From positions 3,084,270 to 3,148,269 of the forward strand of contig NC_018868.3 of NCBI RefSeq assembly GCF_000305785.2: DNA of 64,000 nucleotides. The letters are read 5' to 3'. The stretch is from Simiduia agarivorans SA1 = DSM 21679. GTDB taxonomy: Bacteria; Pseudomonadota; Gammaproteobacteria; Pseudomonadales; Cellvibrionaceae. How positions within the stretch are numbered: the first letter of the stretch is position 1; every line of letters starts with the position of its first letter. Positions 1-7,505 of this stretch are shown one piece after another. The notes beneath the pieces are model-generated. The model searched no databases and was not told the DNA's origin. It saw nothing but the letters and a program-made list of their open reading frames with translations. The position numbers and the translations under genes were made by a program.

Positions 1-1130
1 TCTGCCGCGAGCGCAATCCGGAAAAAGAAATCTGGGACGGCGTGCGTGCCGGGCCTGAAGGTGTGATTGATAGCCTCGGTGCCGATGATGCGTTCCCGAT
101 CGACGATATCGACGACATTCTGCCGGGCCTGATTGAAGGCCGCGATCGGGTTTATTACGCCATGGGGCGCGATGCGCTGTTTGATCGCCGGGTGATGAAC
201 TGGGTCAACCGCATCCGCGAGAATATCGGCCAGGGCGCTGTGCCCCCGGGCGAATTTCTCGATCTGGATCACCTGCTGCACGACATGCGCTTGTACAAAA
301 GCGCGGCGGAAATCCGCCTGATCCGCACTGCCTGCGAAATATCTGCCGATGCCCACCTGCGCGCCATGGCGGCATGCACGCCCGGTATGATGGAATATCA
401 GCTGGAAGCGGAATTGGTGTACGAATTCACCCGCCGCGGCGCGCGGGCGCCGGCCTACCCGAGCATTGTGGGTGGTGGCGACAACGCCTGTATTCTGCAT
501 TACATCGATAACAACAGCAGCCTGCGCAGCGGCGATCTGGTGCTGATCGACGCCGGTTGCGAATACCAGGGCTACGCGGCCGACATTACCCGCACGTTTC
601 CCGTCAGTGGCGCTTTCAGCCCACCGCAACGCGCACTCTATGAGCTGGTGTTGGCAGTTCAGGAGGCGGCGATTGCAACACTTAAACCCGGCGGCCATTG
701 GAACCAAGCGCACGAAGTGTCGGTGCGGGTCATGACCGAAGGCCTGGTTGCCCTCGGCTTGCTGGAGGGTGAACCGGCGGCGCTGATTGAAAGCGGTGCC
801 TACAAAGCGTTTTATATGCACCGTATCGGTCACTGGCTGGGCATGGACGTGCACGATGTGGGCGATTACCGGGTGGGCGATCAGTGGCGGGTACTGGAGC
901 CCGGCATGGTCCTGACCGTGGAGCCCGGTCTTTACATCAGCCCGCAGGATGAGCGGGTGGCGAAAAAATGGCGTGGGCTGGCGATCCGCATTGAGGACGA
1001 CGTACTGATTACCCGCGATGGCTGTGAAATTTTGTCCGGCGGCGTGCCGAAAACCTGCGACGCCATCGAAGCGCACATGGCGCGCGCGCGCAACCGGAAA
1101 AAAGGCACAGCGCAGGAAAGCCTGTGGTAA
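1..1130 (+). CDS. pepP: Xaa-Pro aminopeptidase (5' end outside window)
   Basis: Cytosolic M24B metallopeptidase that removes N-terminal residues preceding proline. The reading frame is open from the left edge (first full codon at base 3), so about the first 65 residues are missing; there is no internal start, only a GTG inside the frame at 42. The pita-bread metal ligands are visible: Asp in LIDAGCEY, Asp in AADITRTF, His in HRIGHWLG, Glu in VEPGLYI and Glu in IRIEDDV. It is followed after 40 bp by ubiH and ubiI, the order pepP-ubiH-ubiI found in many gammaproteobacteria, so co-transcription is likely. Identification is very secure. Confidence 0.95.
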   Translation, partial: CRERNPEKEIWDGVRAGPEGVIDSLGADDAFPIDDIDDILPGLIEGRDRVYYAMGRDALFDRRVMNWVNRIRENIGQGAVPPGEFLDLDHLLHDMRLYKSAAEIRLIRTACEISADAHLRAMAACTPGMMEYQLEAELVYEFTRRGARAPAYPSIVGGGDNACILHYIDNNSSLRSGDLVLIDAGCEYQGYAADITRTFPVSGAFSPPQRALYELVLAVQEAAIATLKPGGHWNQAHEVSVRVMTEGLVALGLLEGEPAALIESGAYKAFYMHRIGHWLGMDVHDVGDYRVGDQWRVLEPGMVLTVEPGLYISPQDERVAKKWRGLAIRIEDDVLITRDGCEILSGGVPKTCDAIEAHMARARNRKKGTAQESLW

Positions 1131-1170
1131 ATCAACAGCCACCTGAAAAGCTTTGCGGTATTATCCGGTT

Positions 1171-2412
1171 ATGACTCAAGCTTCTGAAATATCCGTCAGC
1201 GCAACCGACATCGCCATAATCGGCGGTGGCATGGTGGGGGTGACGGCGGCCCTGTTACTGGCGCATGCCTTGCCTGGCAAACGCATCCGGCTGTTGGAGC
1301 GGTTTGCGCTCAACAACCAGACACCCTACCAACCCAGTTTTGATCAGCGCGCCACCGCCATTGCGGCGGGCAGCTTTGAGGCCTTAGCCGCGCTCGATTT
1401 ACTGGCTGAACTGAAACCGCTGAGTGGCAAAATAACCCAGGTCCAGGTCTCCGACCGGGGCCATTGGGGCCACGCCAGCATCGATGCCGCCGAACACAAT
1501 CTGGATGCGCTCGGTTGGGTCGTGCCCAACGCCGCGCTCGGGCAATGTTTATTGCAACGGCTTGCGCAAACGCCGGCGATTGAATGTCTGGCGCCGGTGG
1601 ACGTAGAGCACCTGCGAGCGGGCGCAGACGGATTCACGGTGGCCACGTCGCGCGGCAGCTTCCATGCTGGCCTGGTGATTCTGGCCGACGGTGCTGAACA
1701 CAGCGCGCTGAAGCAATCCCTTGGCCTTGCCACCACCCACACGCGCTATCAACAGCAAGCGGTGATTGCCAATGTGCAAACCGAGTTGCCGCATCAGGGC
1801 CGTGCGTTCGAACGCTTTACCGATTGGGGGCCGATGGCATTGCTGCCACTGGCGGGCAGCCACGAGGCCGCACTGGTGTGGACGCTGAACGATGCACAAG
1901 CCGACATAGCGACCGCCGATGACAACGAATTTTTAGCCCGCTTGCAGTCGCGTTTTGGCGACCGGCTGGGCCGGTTTGTGCGCGTGGGCAAACGCGATAG
2001 TTATCCATTGGCGTTGGTGCAAGCGCGCGAGCAAGTGCGCTCGCATCTGGTGTTGCTGGGCAATGCGGCGCATTTTTTACACCCGGTGGCGGGCCAGGGT
2101 TTCAATCTGTCGGTGCGCGATATCCACTGCCTGGCACAGGTGCTGGCTGAGAGCAACGAGCCCTTGGGTTCGCTTGCGCAGCTCGAGCACTACCTGGCGC
2201 TGCGGCAAAAAGACCAATGGCTCACCACCGAATACAGTCATCAGCTGGTGCAATGGTTTTCTAGCAGCGATTGGCTCAATGTGTTGCCGCGCCAGTTGGG
2301 CCTGATGCTGATTCAGGCACTGCCCGCACTCAAGCACGGCATTGCCCAGCAATCGCTGGGTCGCAGTCTTATTAACCGGCCCACGGGGCCCGTGGGTGAA
2401 CGCGCTTTATGA
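1171..2412 (+). CDS. ubiH: 2-octaprenyl-6-methoxyphenol hydroxylase
   Basis: FAD-dependent aromatic monooxygenase of ubiquinone biosynthesis that hydroxylates the ring of the polyprenyl intermediate, acting in the Ubi complex at the inner membrane. The 413-residue protein has the N-terminal FAD dinucleotide motif IGGGMVG near residue 20, the SDRGHWG segment typical of UbiH, and the second FAD motif GNAAHFLHPVAGQGF near residue 300. ATG at 1171 is preferred over an in-frame TTG at 1153 because it places the FAD motif at the usual distance from the N-terminus. The stop overlaps the start of the next hydroxylase (ATGA), so the two are translationally coupled. Confidence 0.93.
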   Translation: MTQASEISVSATDIAIIGGGMVGVTAALLLAHALPGKRIRLLERFALNNQTPYQPSFDQRATAIAAGSFEALAALDLLAELKPLSGKITQVQVSDRGHWGHASIDAAEHNLDALGWVVPNAALGQCLLQRLAQTPAIECLAPVDVEHLRAGADGFTVATSRGSFHAGLVILADGAEHSALKQSLGLATTHTRYQQQAVIANVQTELPHQGRAFERFTDWGPMALLPLAGSHEAALVWTLNDAQADIATADDNEFLARLQSRFGDRLGRFVRVGKRDSYPLALVQAREQVRSHLVLLGNAAHFLHPVAGQGFNLSVRDIHCLAQVLAESNEPLGSLAQLEHYLALRQKDQWLTTEYSHQLVQWFSSSDWLNVLPRQLGLMLIQALPALKHGIAQQSLGRSLINRPTGPVGERAL

Positions 2413-3641
2413 CCGAAACTAATAGGCGAAATGCCGATATTGCCGTGGTGGGTGCGGGCCTCGTGGGTGCGCTGTTCGCATTGCTGCACGCGCGCCGGCA
2501 TCCGCAGCAACAGGTGCTGTTGTTGGAAGCGGGGGCGGATACCGCGCACTTTGATGCCGGCGGCTTTGACCCCCGGGTGGTGGCGCTGACGCAAGCGTCG
2601 GTGAATTTATTGGACGAGGCCGGCATCTGGCAGAAAGTGCTGACCGCGCGCGCCTGCGCCTATACCGCCATGGATGTGTGGGATGCCGAAGGCACCGGCG
2701 ACATCCAGTTTTTTGCCGACGATGTGCATCAGCCGCAGCTGGGTTTTATTGTGGAAAACAGCCTGTTGTTATCGCACCTGCATCAGGCCATAAGCTATAC
2801 GCCCAATATCCAACTGCAATTAAACGCGCGGGTAAAACAGCTGTTGTTGCCTGCGGCGGATGCAAACGGTGATGCGACTTTGTTGCTGGCATCGGGTGAA
2901 ACGCTCCGCGTGCAATTGATTGTGGCCGCCGATGGTGCCCGCTCAAGTCTGCGTGAATTGGCTGGCCTTGCCACGCGCGAATGGGATTACGGTCACGACG
3001 CCATCGTAACCACCATCCGCACGCAAAAACCGCACGACTTTGTGGCGCGTCAACGCTTTATGCGCTCGGGGCCGTTGGCGTTTCTGCCGTTACAAGCCAG
3101 TGCGCAGGCGGCCGCGCAAGAATTTCATTGTTCGATTGTCTGGTCGGCAGAAACCCCTTTGGCCAAACAGCTGATGCAACTCGGTGATGACGAATTTTGT
3201 GATTCACTCACGCGCGCGTCCGAGGCGTGTTTAGGTCAGGTAGTGCACGCCGACAAACGGTTTGCCATTCCCTTGCGCCAGCGCCACGCCGTGGATTATA
3301 TCCGGCCGGGTTTTGCCCTGATTGGCGACGCGGCACACACCATTCACCCGCTCGCTGGCCAGGGCGTGAACCTGGGTATCAAAGATGTGGCGGCATTATT
3401 AACTGAATTGGATCGCGCGTCTGCACGCGGTCTGGCGCTTGGCCATGGCGCCACGCTGCGCCGTTACCAGCGCGCCCGCAAGGCCGACAATCTGGCTACC
3501 ATGGCGGCGATGGAAGGCTTCAAACAATTATTCGGTGCCGATCATCACTTGTTGCGCTGGTTGCGCAATGAAGGATTGAAGCTGGCAAACCGTTCCGGCC
3601 TCGTGAAGCGGGAAATGATTAAACAGGCAATGGGATTGTGA
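2409..3641 (+). CDS. ubiI: Ubiquinone FAD-dependent hydroxylase, UbiI/VisC type
   Basis: Second FAD monooxygenase of ubiquinone biosynthesis, 410 residues. The first FAD motif VGAGLVG lies at residues 14-20, and the motif GDAAHTIHPLAGQGVNLG lies near residue 300. The C-terminal end (KREMIKQAMGL) and internal segments such as MDVWDAEG and EPHDFVARQ-like sequence resemble E. coli UbiI (VisC, C5 hydroxylase) more than UbiH or UbiF, so UbiI is the preferred name; UbiF is the alternative. The ATG overlaps the stop of ubiH and its own stop overlaps the region where the following lipoprotein gene starts, suggesting one tight operon. Confidence 0.88.
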   Translation: MTETNRRNADIAVVGAGLVGALFALLHARRHPQQQVLLLEAGADTAHFDAGGFDPRVVALTQASVNLLDEAGIWQKVLTARACAYTAMDVWDAEGTGDIQFFADDVHQPQLGFIVENSLLLSHLHQAISYTPNIQLQLNARVKQLLLPAADANGDATLLLASGETLRVQLIVAADGARSSLRELAGLATREWDYGHDAIVTTIRTQKPHDFVARQRFMRSGPLAFLPLQASAQAAAQEFHCSIVWSAETPLAKQLMQLGDDEFCDSLTRASEACLGQVVHADKRFAIPLRQRHAVDYIRPGFALIGDAAHTIHPLAGQGVNLGIKDVAALLTELDRASARGLALGHGATLRRYQRARKADNLATMAAMEGFKQLFGADHHLLRWLRNEGLKLANRSGLVKREMIKQAMGL

Positions 3642-4117
3642 TGATGAAATATGCACAGGCTGTGTTGGTTACGTTCATGCTGGGTGCCTGTACGGCCAAT
3701 GTGGACCTGGACTGCGATGCGGCAGAAACCCTGTCGCGCGAATGGGGCGAGGGCCTGACGGCGGTGGTAGCGGAAGGCGAAGGGGAACCGCGCAGTGTGG
3801 GAAGCTACAGCGTACGCGTGTATGAAGCTAGAAATGGCGAAAACGATCGCGACTTTTTTGTCACCGGCCTGATCTTCGCGCGCGACGGGTTTTTAGTGGA
3901 TCTGGATCTCGTGGATATCGACGGCGACCAGAACCCGGATCTGATTGTGAGTTTTGAAAGCGCCGGTTCCGGCAGCTACCTCACCGCCCACGCCTGGCGC
4001 CTGTTGGACAATAAACTCAGCTCGGTCGCCATGGTCGAAGGCTTGGCGCCCGGCACCGACGTCACCCAGGCACTGATCGCGCAAGTGGCGTCCCTGAATG
4101 CGCTGGAACCTGAATAA
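3641..4117 (+). CDS. Small lipoprotein, PliI-like lysozyme inhibitor (tentative)
   Basis: A 158-residue lipoprotein: residues 1-16 form a signal peptide ending in the lipobox LGAC with the acylated cysteine at 17. The mature part is acidic and contains DIDGDQNPDLIV followed by ESAGSGSYLTAHAW. In my recollection this calcium-loop-like segment followed by SGS-x-Y is characteristic of periplasmic inhibitors of invertebrate-type lysozyme (PliI), where the Ser-Gly-x-x-Tyr loop inserts into the lysozyme active site. That assignment is inference from motifs only. Either of two adjacent ATG codons (3641 or 3644) may be used; the first touches the ubiI stop, so translation is probably coupled. Confidence 0.6.
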   Translation: MMKYAQAVLVTFMLGACTANVDLDCDAAETLSREWGEGLTAVVAEGEGEPRSVGSYSVRVYEARNGENDRDFFVTGLIFARDGFLVDLDLVDIDGDQNPDLIVSFESAGSGSYLTAHAWRLLDNKLSSVAMVEGLAPGTDVTQALIAQVASLNALEPE

Positions 4118-4138
4118 CAGACGTTAGCGGAAGGACCC

Positions 4139-4621
4139 ATGAGTCTCGATATACAACTAGTTGATTACCACAACGCACAACAGGCCGCCGATCTGGTTGC
4201 CCTGCTCAATGCTTATGCCCGGGATCCGATGGGTGGCGGTGAAGCGTTGAGCGATTACACCCAGCAGCATCTGATTGAGCAGTTACGCGCGACGCCCAAT
4301 GCACTCAGTCTGATTGCCTACCTCGACAACGAAGCCGTGGGCCTGCTCAACGCATTCCAGTCCCTGTCAACGTTTGCCGCCAAACCCCTGTTCAATATCC
4401 ACGACCTGGCGGTGACACCCTCGGCCCGGGGCCAGGGCGTTGCCAGCGCGCTGATGGGCAAACTCGAAAATATCGCCCGCGCTCGCGGCGCCTGCAAAAT
4501 CACGCTCGAAGTACTGAGCGGTAACCTCACGGCCAAAGCGCTGTATGAACGGCAAGGTTTTAAAAGCTACCAGCTGGACCCTGCTATGGGTCAGGCCGAG
4601 TTTTTGCAGAAATACCTGTAG
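4139..4621 (+). CDS. GNAT family N-acetyltransferase
   Basis: A 160-residue single-domain GNAT acetyltransferase. The acetyl-CoA pyrophosphate loop is visible as ARGQGVASALM around residue 100, preceded by the beta-strand IHDLAVTPS and followed by LEVLSGNLTAKALYERQGF, the usual C-terminal motif B. The substrate cannot be told from sequence. ATG at 4139 follows a good ribosome-binding site (GGAAGGA). It lies 21 bp after the lipoprotein gene in the same direction and may be the last gene of the pepP-ubi transcript. Confidence 0.85.
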   Translation: MSLDIQLVDYHNAQQAADLVALLNAYARDPMGGGEALSDYTQQHLIEQLRATPNALSLIAYLDNEAVGLLNAFQSLSTFAAKPLFNIHDLAVTPSARGQGVASALMGKLENIARARGACKITLEVLSGNLTAKALYERQGFKSYQLDPAMGQAEFLQKYL

Positions 4622-4668
4622 TTCACTTCTGATCAAATAATCGCCAGGTTGGTTGTTTGTTGATGCTG

Positions 4669-4748
4669 TCGGCCCGCTGGCGGCCGTCTGGCGTCACCGA
4701 CAAGGGCCTGAATCGGGCAAATTTCCTCCCAACGGAGACGAGGTCACT
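4669..4748 (+). repeat. Leader copy A of a duplicated XRE-membrane gene unit
   Basis: The leader of the XRE-TM gene shares an ordered series of identical blocks with 6166-6247: CTGTCG, CTGGCGGCC, TGGCGTCACCGACA and CAACGGAGACG, all with nearly the same spacing. The conservation continues into the C-terminal coding part of both genes. I read this as an old duplication of gene plus leader rather than a mobile element, since no terminal repeats are visible. Confidence 0.6.
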
Positions 4749-5162
4749 ATGATTGTGAAAAAACTGAGAGAGCAACGTTCCTGGTCACAGGAGCAACTGG
4801 CTCAGATGGCAGGTGTAAGCCTGCGCACCATTCAGCGGGTAGAGGCGGGCAACAAAGCCAGCCTGGAAACCCTCAAAAGCCTCGCCGCCGTGTTTGAAGT
4901 TGAGATCACCAAACTGACGGAGGAAATCATCGTGATCGATAAAGATTCAACCACCTGGCAAGCGGAACCCTGGTATATCCGGTTTTTTCTGTACGGCATA
5001 TGCCGCCGCAGCCATATGTTGGCCATCGAGGTCATTGCGCTGGTGGCGGGTATCGTATTGTTGTTCCTGGGTGCCGAGCCCTTGTCGGTGGCCTTGCCAC
5101 TGTTGGCCGCCTATTCCAATGCCAAGCTGTTGGCCTATATCGACCAGCGCGCGCACTGGTGA
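4749..5162 (+). CDS. XRE-family HTH protein with C-terminal two-TM domain
   Basis: A 137-residue fusion of a DNA-binding domain and a membrane domain. Residues 5-55 are a canonical XRE/Cro helix-turn-helix (SQEQLAQMAGVSLRTIQRVE), followed by a linker and two hydrophobic segments at roughly 90-109 and 111-130. ATG at 4749 is chosen because it follows GGAGACGAGG and places the HTH at the N-terminus. An in-frame GTG at 4932 is preceded at 7 nt by GGAGGA and could start a free membrane domain. A membrane-tethered regulator is the simplest reading; its target is unknown. A paralogue without the HTH lies at 6323. The next gene follows after 9 bp. Confidence 0.8.
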   Translation: MIVKKLREQRSWSQEQLAQMAGVSLRTIQRVEAGNKASLETLKSLAAVFEVEITKLTEEIIVIDKDSTTWQAEPWYIRFFLYGICRRSHMLAIEVIALVAGIVLLFLGAEPLSVALPLLAAYSNAKLLAYIDQRAHW

Positions 5163-5171
5163 GGGGGCCGC

Positions 5172-5417
5172 ATGGATTTTATTACCACTTTGACGGCGGA
5201 CGCCGGTCCGCTAGGGTGGGCTGTGTTAATTCCAGGCGTGGTACTGCTCTGGTTTTTGCCGGCGTTGCTGGCCCTGGCTTTTAATCCCAGTCAGGCCAGG
5301 CTCATCGCGCTGGCCTGTGTGCCGGCGGGACTTTCCTTTGTGGCCTGGGGTGCACTGTTCGTGTGGGCGATCACCGGGCGAGTGGCTGACCGCTTCCTGC
5401 AGCGCACCACACGCTGA
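5172..5417 (+). CDS. Small membrane protein, superinfection-immunity-like
   Basis: An 81-residue protein with two hydrophobic segments separated by a short basic turn. The pattern FLPALLAL, then a polar break, then PAGLSFVAWGALFVWAI resembles the small superinfection-immunity (phage T4 Imm-like) membrane family, whose core reads FLP-x3-AL and GWT-x-IGW-x3-LIWA. The match is partial: the central GWT-x-GW is not exact, so the family call is tentative. It sits 9 bp behind the XRE-TM gene and is probably co-transcribed with it. Confidence 0.55.
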   Translation: MDFITTLTADAGPLGWAVLIPGVVLLWFLPALLALAFNPSQARLIALACVPAGLSFVAWGALFVWAITGRVADRFLQRTTR

Positions 5418-5520
5418 AGGTGACTGGTATACGCCAGCCTGCGTTTACCCCACCGAACCATCCCACCTTTTGCATCCGGCAGAGGTGGGATTTTCCATCT
5501 CAGCGCCACGGATTTCGGGA

Positions 5521-5970
5521 TCAGCCGGTGTGTACCGCAACGCCATTGGCATCAAACACGGACACATTCACGGCAAAACCCTGACGCACGCTCTGGGTGA
5601 CCACACAGAAGTTCTCAAATTGCGACAGCGCCCGTTCCAGGTGCGGAATATCGCCTGCATCGACGCCCAACTGCAGATTCACATCCAGATGATCCACCCG
5701 CCAGCGACCATCCTGGCGTGCAAGGTAGCCCTCGACTGTCGCGCTGACCTGTCCAGGGTCTTCTTTGAATTTCCTGATCGCAAACGTGAGGCTGGCGGCC
5801 AGGCAATTGGCTGCCGCCGCTGCCAGCAAGCGGGCGGGATTGGGTCCGCTGTTCGCACCCAGGGGTTCGGGTTCATCTGTCAGCAGCGTGCCGGCATCGC
5901 CAAAGTCCACCTCGAACCGATAGCCATCGAGCAGTTTCAGGGAAATACTGAAAGGTTCCTGCGCGTTCAT
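5521..5970 (-). CDS. OsmC/Ohr family peroxiredoxin-like protein
   Basis: A 149-residue OsmC-family protein. These are small homodimeric cytosolic proteins that reduce organic hydroperoxides with a redox pair of cysteines. The two family cysteines are present: Cys56 in AAANCLAASL and Cys122 in ENFCVVTQSVRQG. Divergence from classic Ohr and OsmC suggests a third OsmC subfamily, so no gene symbol is given. It is transcribed against its neighbours, and an 8+8 bp inverted repeat lies 33 bp upstream of the start, a likely repressor site. Confidence 0.85.
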   Translation of the reverse strand: MNAQEPFSISLKLLDGYRFEVDFGDAGTLLTDEPEPLGANSGPNPARLLAAAAANCLAASLTFAIRKFKEDPGQVSATVEGYLARQDGRWRVDHLDVNLQLGVDAGDIPHLERALSQFENFCVVTQSVRQGFAVNVSVFDANGVAVHTG

Positions 5971-6002
5971 AATTGTTCCTGTTGACGGGTTGTTGTCTCA
6001 AT

Positions 6003-6024
6003 AATATTAGATTTAACTAATATT
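6003..6024. promoter_or_regulatory. Inverted repeat upstream of osmC-like gene, probable operator
   Basis: AATATTAG and CTAATATT are perfect 8-bp arms separated by ATTTAA. The site lies 33-54 bp upstream of the osmC-like ATG in a short AT-rich island in GC-rich DNA. Size and composition fit a dimeric winged-helix repressor (MarR/OhrR or ArsR type), but no regulator gene is adjacent. Confidence 0.55.
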
Positions 6025-6165
6025 TCTTTGCGCTGAATCAAGACCCCACACCGACGGCCGCTGGCTGAACGTTTAAGAGGTACTCACGGCCTCGATTAAG
6101 AAAACGATCGCTTCTCCCGGCGGATTCACCCCGATTTGGTCGAAAAACAAACAATTTCAACCCTG

Positions 6166-6247
6166 TCGTACCACTGGCGGCCCATTGGCGTCACCGACAT
6201 TGGCATTTCTGCGCCAAATTGTTGCTCAACGGAGACGGGCCCGCTGT
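6166..6247 (+). repeat. Leader copy B of the duplicated XRE-membrane gene unit
   Basis: This is the second copy of the leader seen at 4669. After CAACGGAGACG, where copy A has its start codon, the sequence diverges: the part encoding the HTH is gone or scrambled. Homology returns at about 6293 (GAGATCACC), matching the end of the HTH region of copy A. Confidence 0.6.
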
Positions 6248-6322
6248 GATTTTTCAGGCAGCGCGACATTGCCCGCTTCCGACAATGCAATCGAGATCAC
6301 CCGACGGATGGAGGACATTTTT

Positions 6323-6553
6323 GTGATCAATAAAGAGTCGACCTATTGGCAGGCGGAACCCCGTTTCATTCGCATTTTGTTGCTGGGCGTTTGCCGGCGC
6401 AGTCATATGCTGGCCATTGAACTGATCATGCTCGCGGTAGGCGGTGTGTTGCTGTTTCTGGGAGCAGAGGCGGTGTCGGTGGCGCTGCCATTGGTGGGTG
6501 CGTATATCAATGCCAAGTTAATGGCATACATTGATCGGCAGGGGCATTGGTAA
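6323..6553 (+). CDS. HTH-less paralogue of the XRE-membrane protein
   Basis: A 76-residue two-TM protein closely similar to the C-terminal half of the gene at 4749: shared segments include YWQAEP/TWQAEP, RRSHMLAIE, VLLFLGAE and SVALPL. The helix-turn-helix is missing because of an internal deletion in which only a short out-of-frame stretch remains. GTG at 6323 has GGAGG 8 nt upstream; ATG at 6308 in the same frame is the alternative. It may be a degrading pseudogene, but the membrane part keeps a clean frame and a good ribosome-binding site, so expression as a stand-alone membrane protein is possible. Confidence 0.5.
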   Translation: MINKESTYWQAEPRFIRILLLGVCRRSHMLAIELIMLAVGGVLLFLGAEAVSVALPLVGAYINAKLMAYIDRQGHW

Positions 6554-6681
6554 CGTGACCTGCCAGCTTGTGGCGAAGCGATGAACGGCCGCAAGCACCA
6601 GGCTCTGAGCGAGCTTGCTTGTGGAGCAAATAAGTTAAGAGGATCAACACGTGGTTTGATCCACAATGAAAGGAACAGGGA

Positions 6682-7113
6682 ATGATTAAAAAGACCGTGA
6701 GTGTATGCCTACTTTCAGCGGGATTCCTATTTGGTGTGGTCAGATTGCTGGTCGGCGCTGCGATGCTGGCGCAGCTGGGTGGATTGCTGGCTGAGCCTGC
6801 GCTGGCCGAAGGTATTGGCAACGTCAGTCAGTTCATGGCTGAGCGGGCAGACATCCAGCTATTGCCACTGCCGGTGCCGGTATTTTTTGCCAACATTGCA
6901 CTGATGGGGTGCTTGTTGATTGCGGGCACAGCCGGGGTGTTTTTCCGCAAATCTTGGGGGTTCTATTGCTTGTATGGCTACCTGATGCTGCACGGCGCCT
7001 TGTTTGTCATATATCTGGAGGTAAACCCCAAATTGATTTTATGGGTATTCCAGTGCATCGCGGTGGTATGGTTGGCGAACGTCCGTCCACCCATACGCCC
7101 TCAGCAGGTTTAG
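6682..7113 (+). CDS. Hypothetical membrane protein
   Basis: A 143-residue protein, not recognised. Residues 5-33 form one hydrophobic segment. After a hydrophilic loop (about 45-62) there are further hydrophobic stretches near 65-85, 93-110 and 115-135, so four membrane passes are likely. ATG at 6682 follows AGGAACAGGGA. The base composition is somewhat AT-richer than the flanks. It is followed 2 bp later by the glyoxalase-like gene, so the two probably share a transcript, although nothing links their functions. Confidence 0.6.
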   Translation: MIKKTVSVCLLSAGFLFGVVRLLVGAAMLAQLGGLLAEPALAEGIGNVSQFMAERADIQLLPLPVPVFFANIALMGCLLIAGTAGVFFRKSWGFYCLYGYLMLHGALFVIYLEVNPKLILWVFQCIAVVWLANVRPPIRPQQV

Positions 7114-7115
7114 GT

Positions 7116-7502
7116 ATGAAATTGAACGCGATTCATCATGTCGCCATTATTTGCTCGGATTATGCGCGCTCAAAGTATTTCTATACAGCGTTGTTGGGTT
7201 TGCACATAGTGGCTGAAAATTATCGGCCCAACCGGCAATCCTACAAATTGGATCTCGCGCTGCCCGATGGCGTTCAGATCGAACTTTTTTCCTTTCCCAA
7301 CCCGCCGGCGAGAGTGAGTCGGCCAGAGGCGCGGGGATTGCGGCATCTGGCCTTCAGTGTTGCATCACTTGCTGACGCTGTTGCGCATTTGGAAGCGGCG
7401 GGGGTAACAGTTGAACCCATTCGGGTGGATGAATTCACCGGCAAGCGCTTTACGTTTTTTCAGGACCCGGATGGCTTGCCGTTGGAACTCTATGAACAGT
7501 AG
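7116..7502 (+). CDS. yaeR: VOC-superfamily metalloprotein, GloA2/YaeR type
   Basis: A 128-residue glyoxalase-fold (VOC) protein very similar to E. coli YaeR (also called GloA2): shared stretches are HHVAII-x-SDYA, IELFSFP-x-PP, SRPEA-x-GLRHLAFSV and KRFTFF-x-DPDGLPLELYEQ. The metal-site His and Glu residues of the two beta-alpha-beta-beta-beta halves are present. The physiological substrate is not established; a lactoylglutathione-lyase-like activity is assumed from the fold. The start is ATG 7116, not the upstream in-frame codons, because homology begins there and it follows the previous stop. Confidence 0.85.
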   Translation: MKLNAIHHVAIICSDYARSKYFYTALLGLHIVAENYRPNRQSYKLDLALPDGVQIELFSFPNPPARVSRPEARGLRHLAFSVASLADAVAHLEAAGVTVEPIRVDEFTGKRFTFFQDPDGLPLELYEQ

Positions 7503-7505
7503 GCG

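Noticed and set aside
4653..4748. N-terminal extension of the XRE protein from a TTG at 4653
   Set aside because: The extension has no conserved features, and its DNA is instead conserved as a leader in the second copy with different reading.
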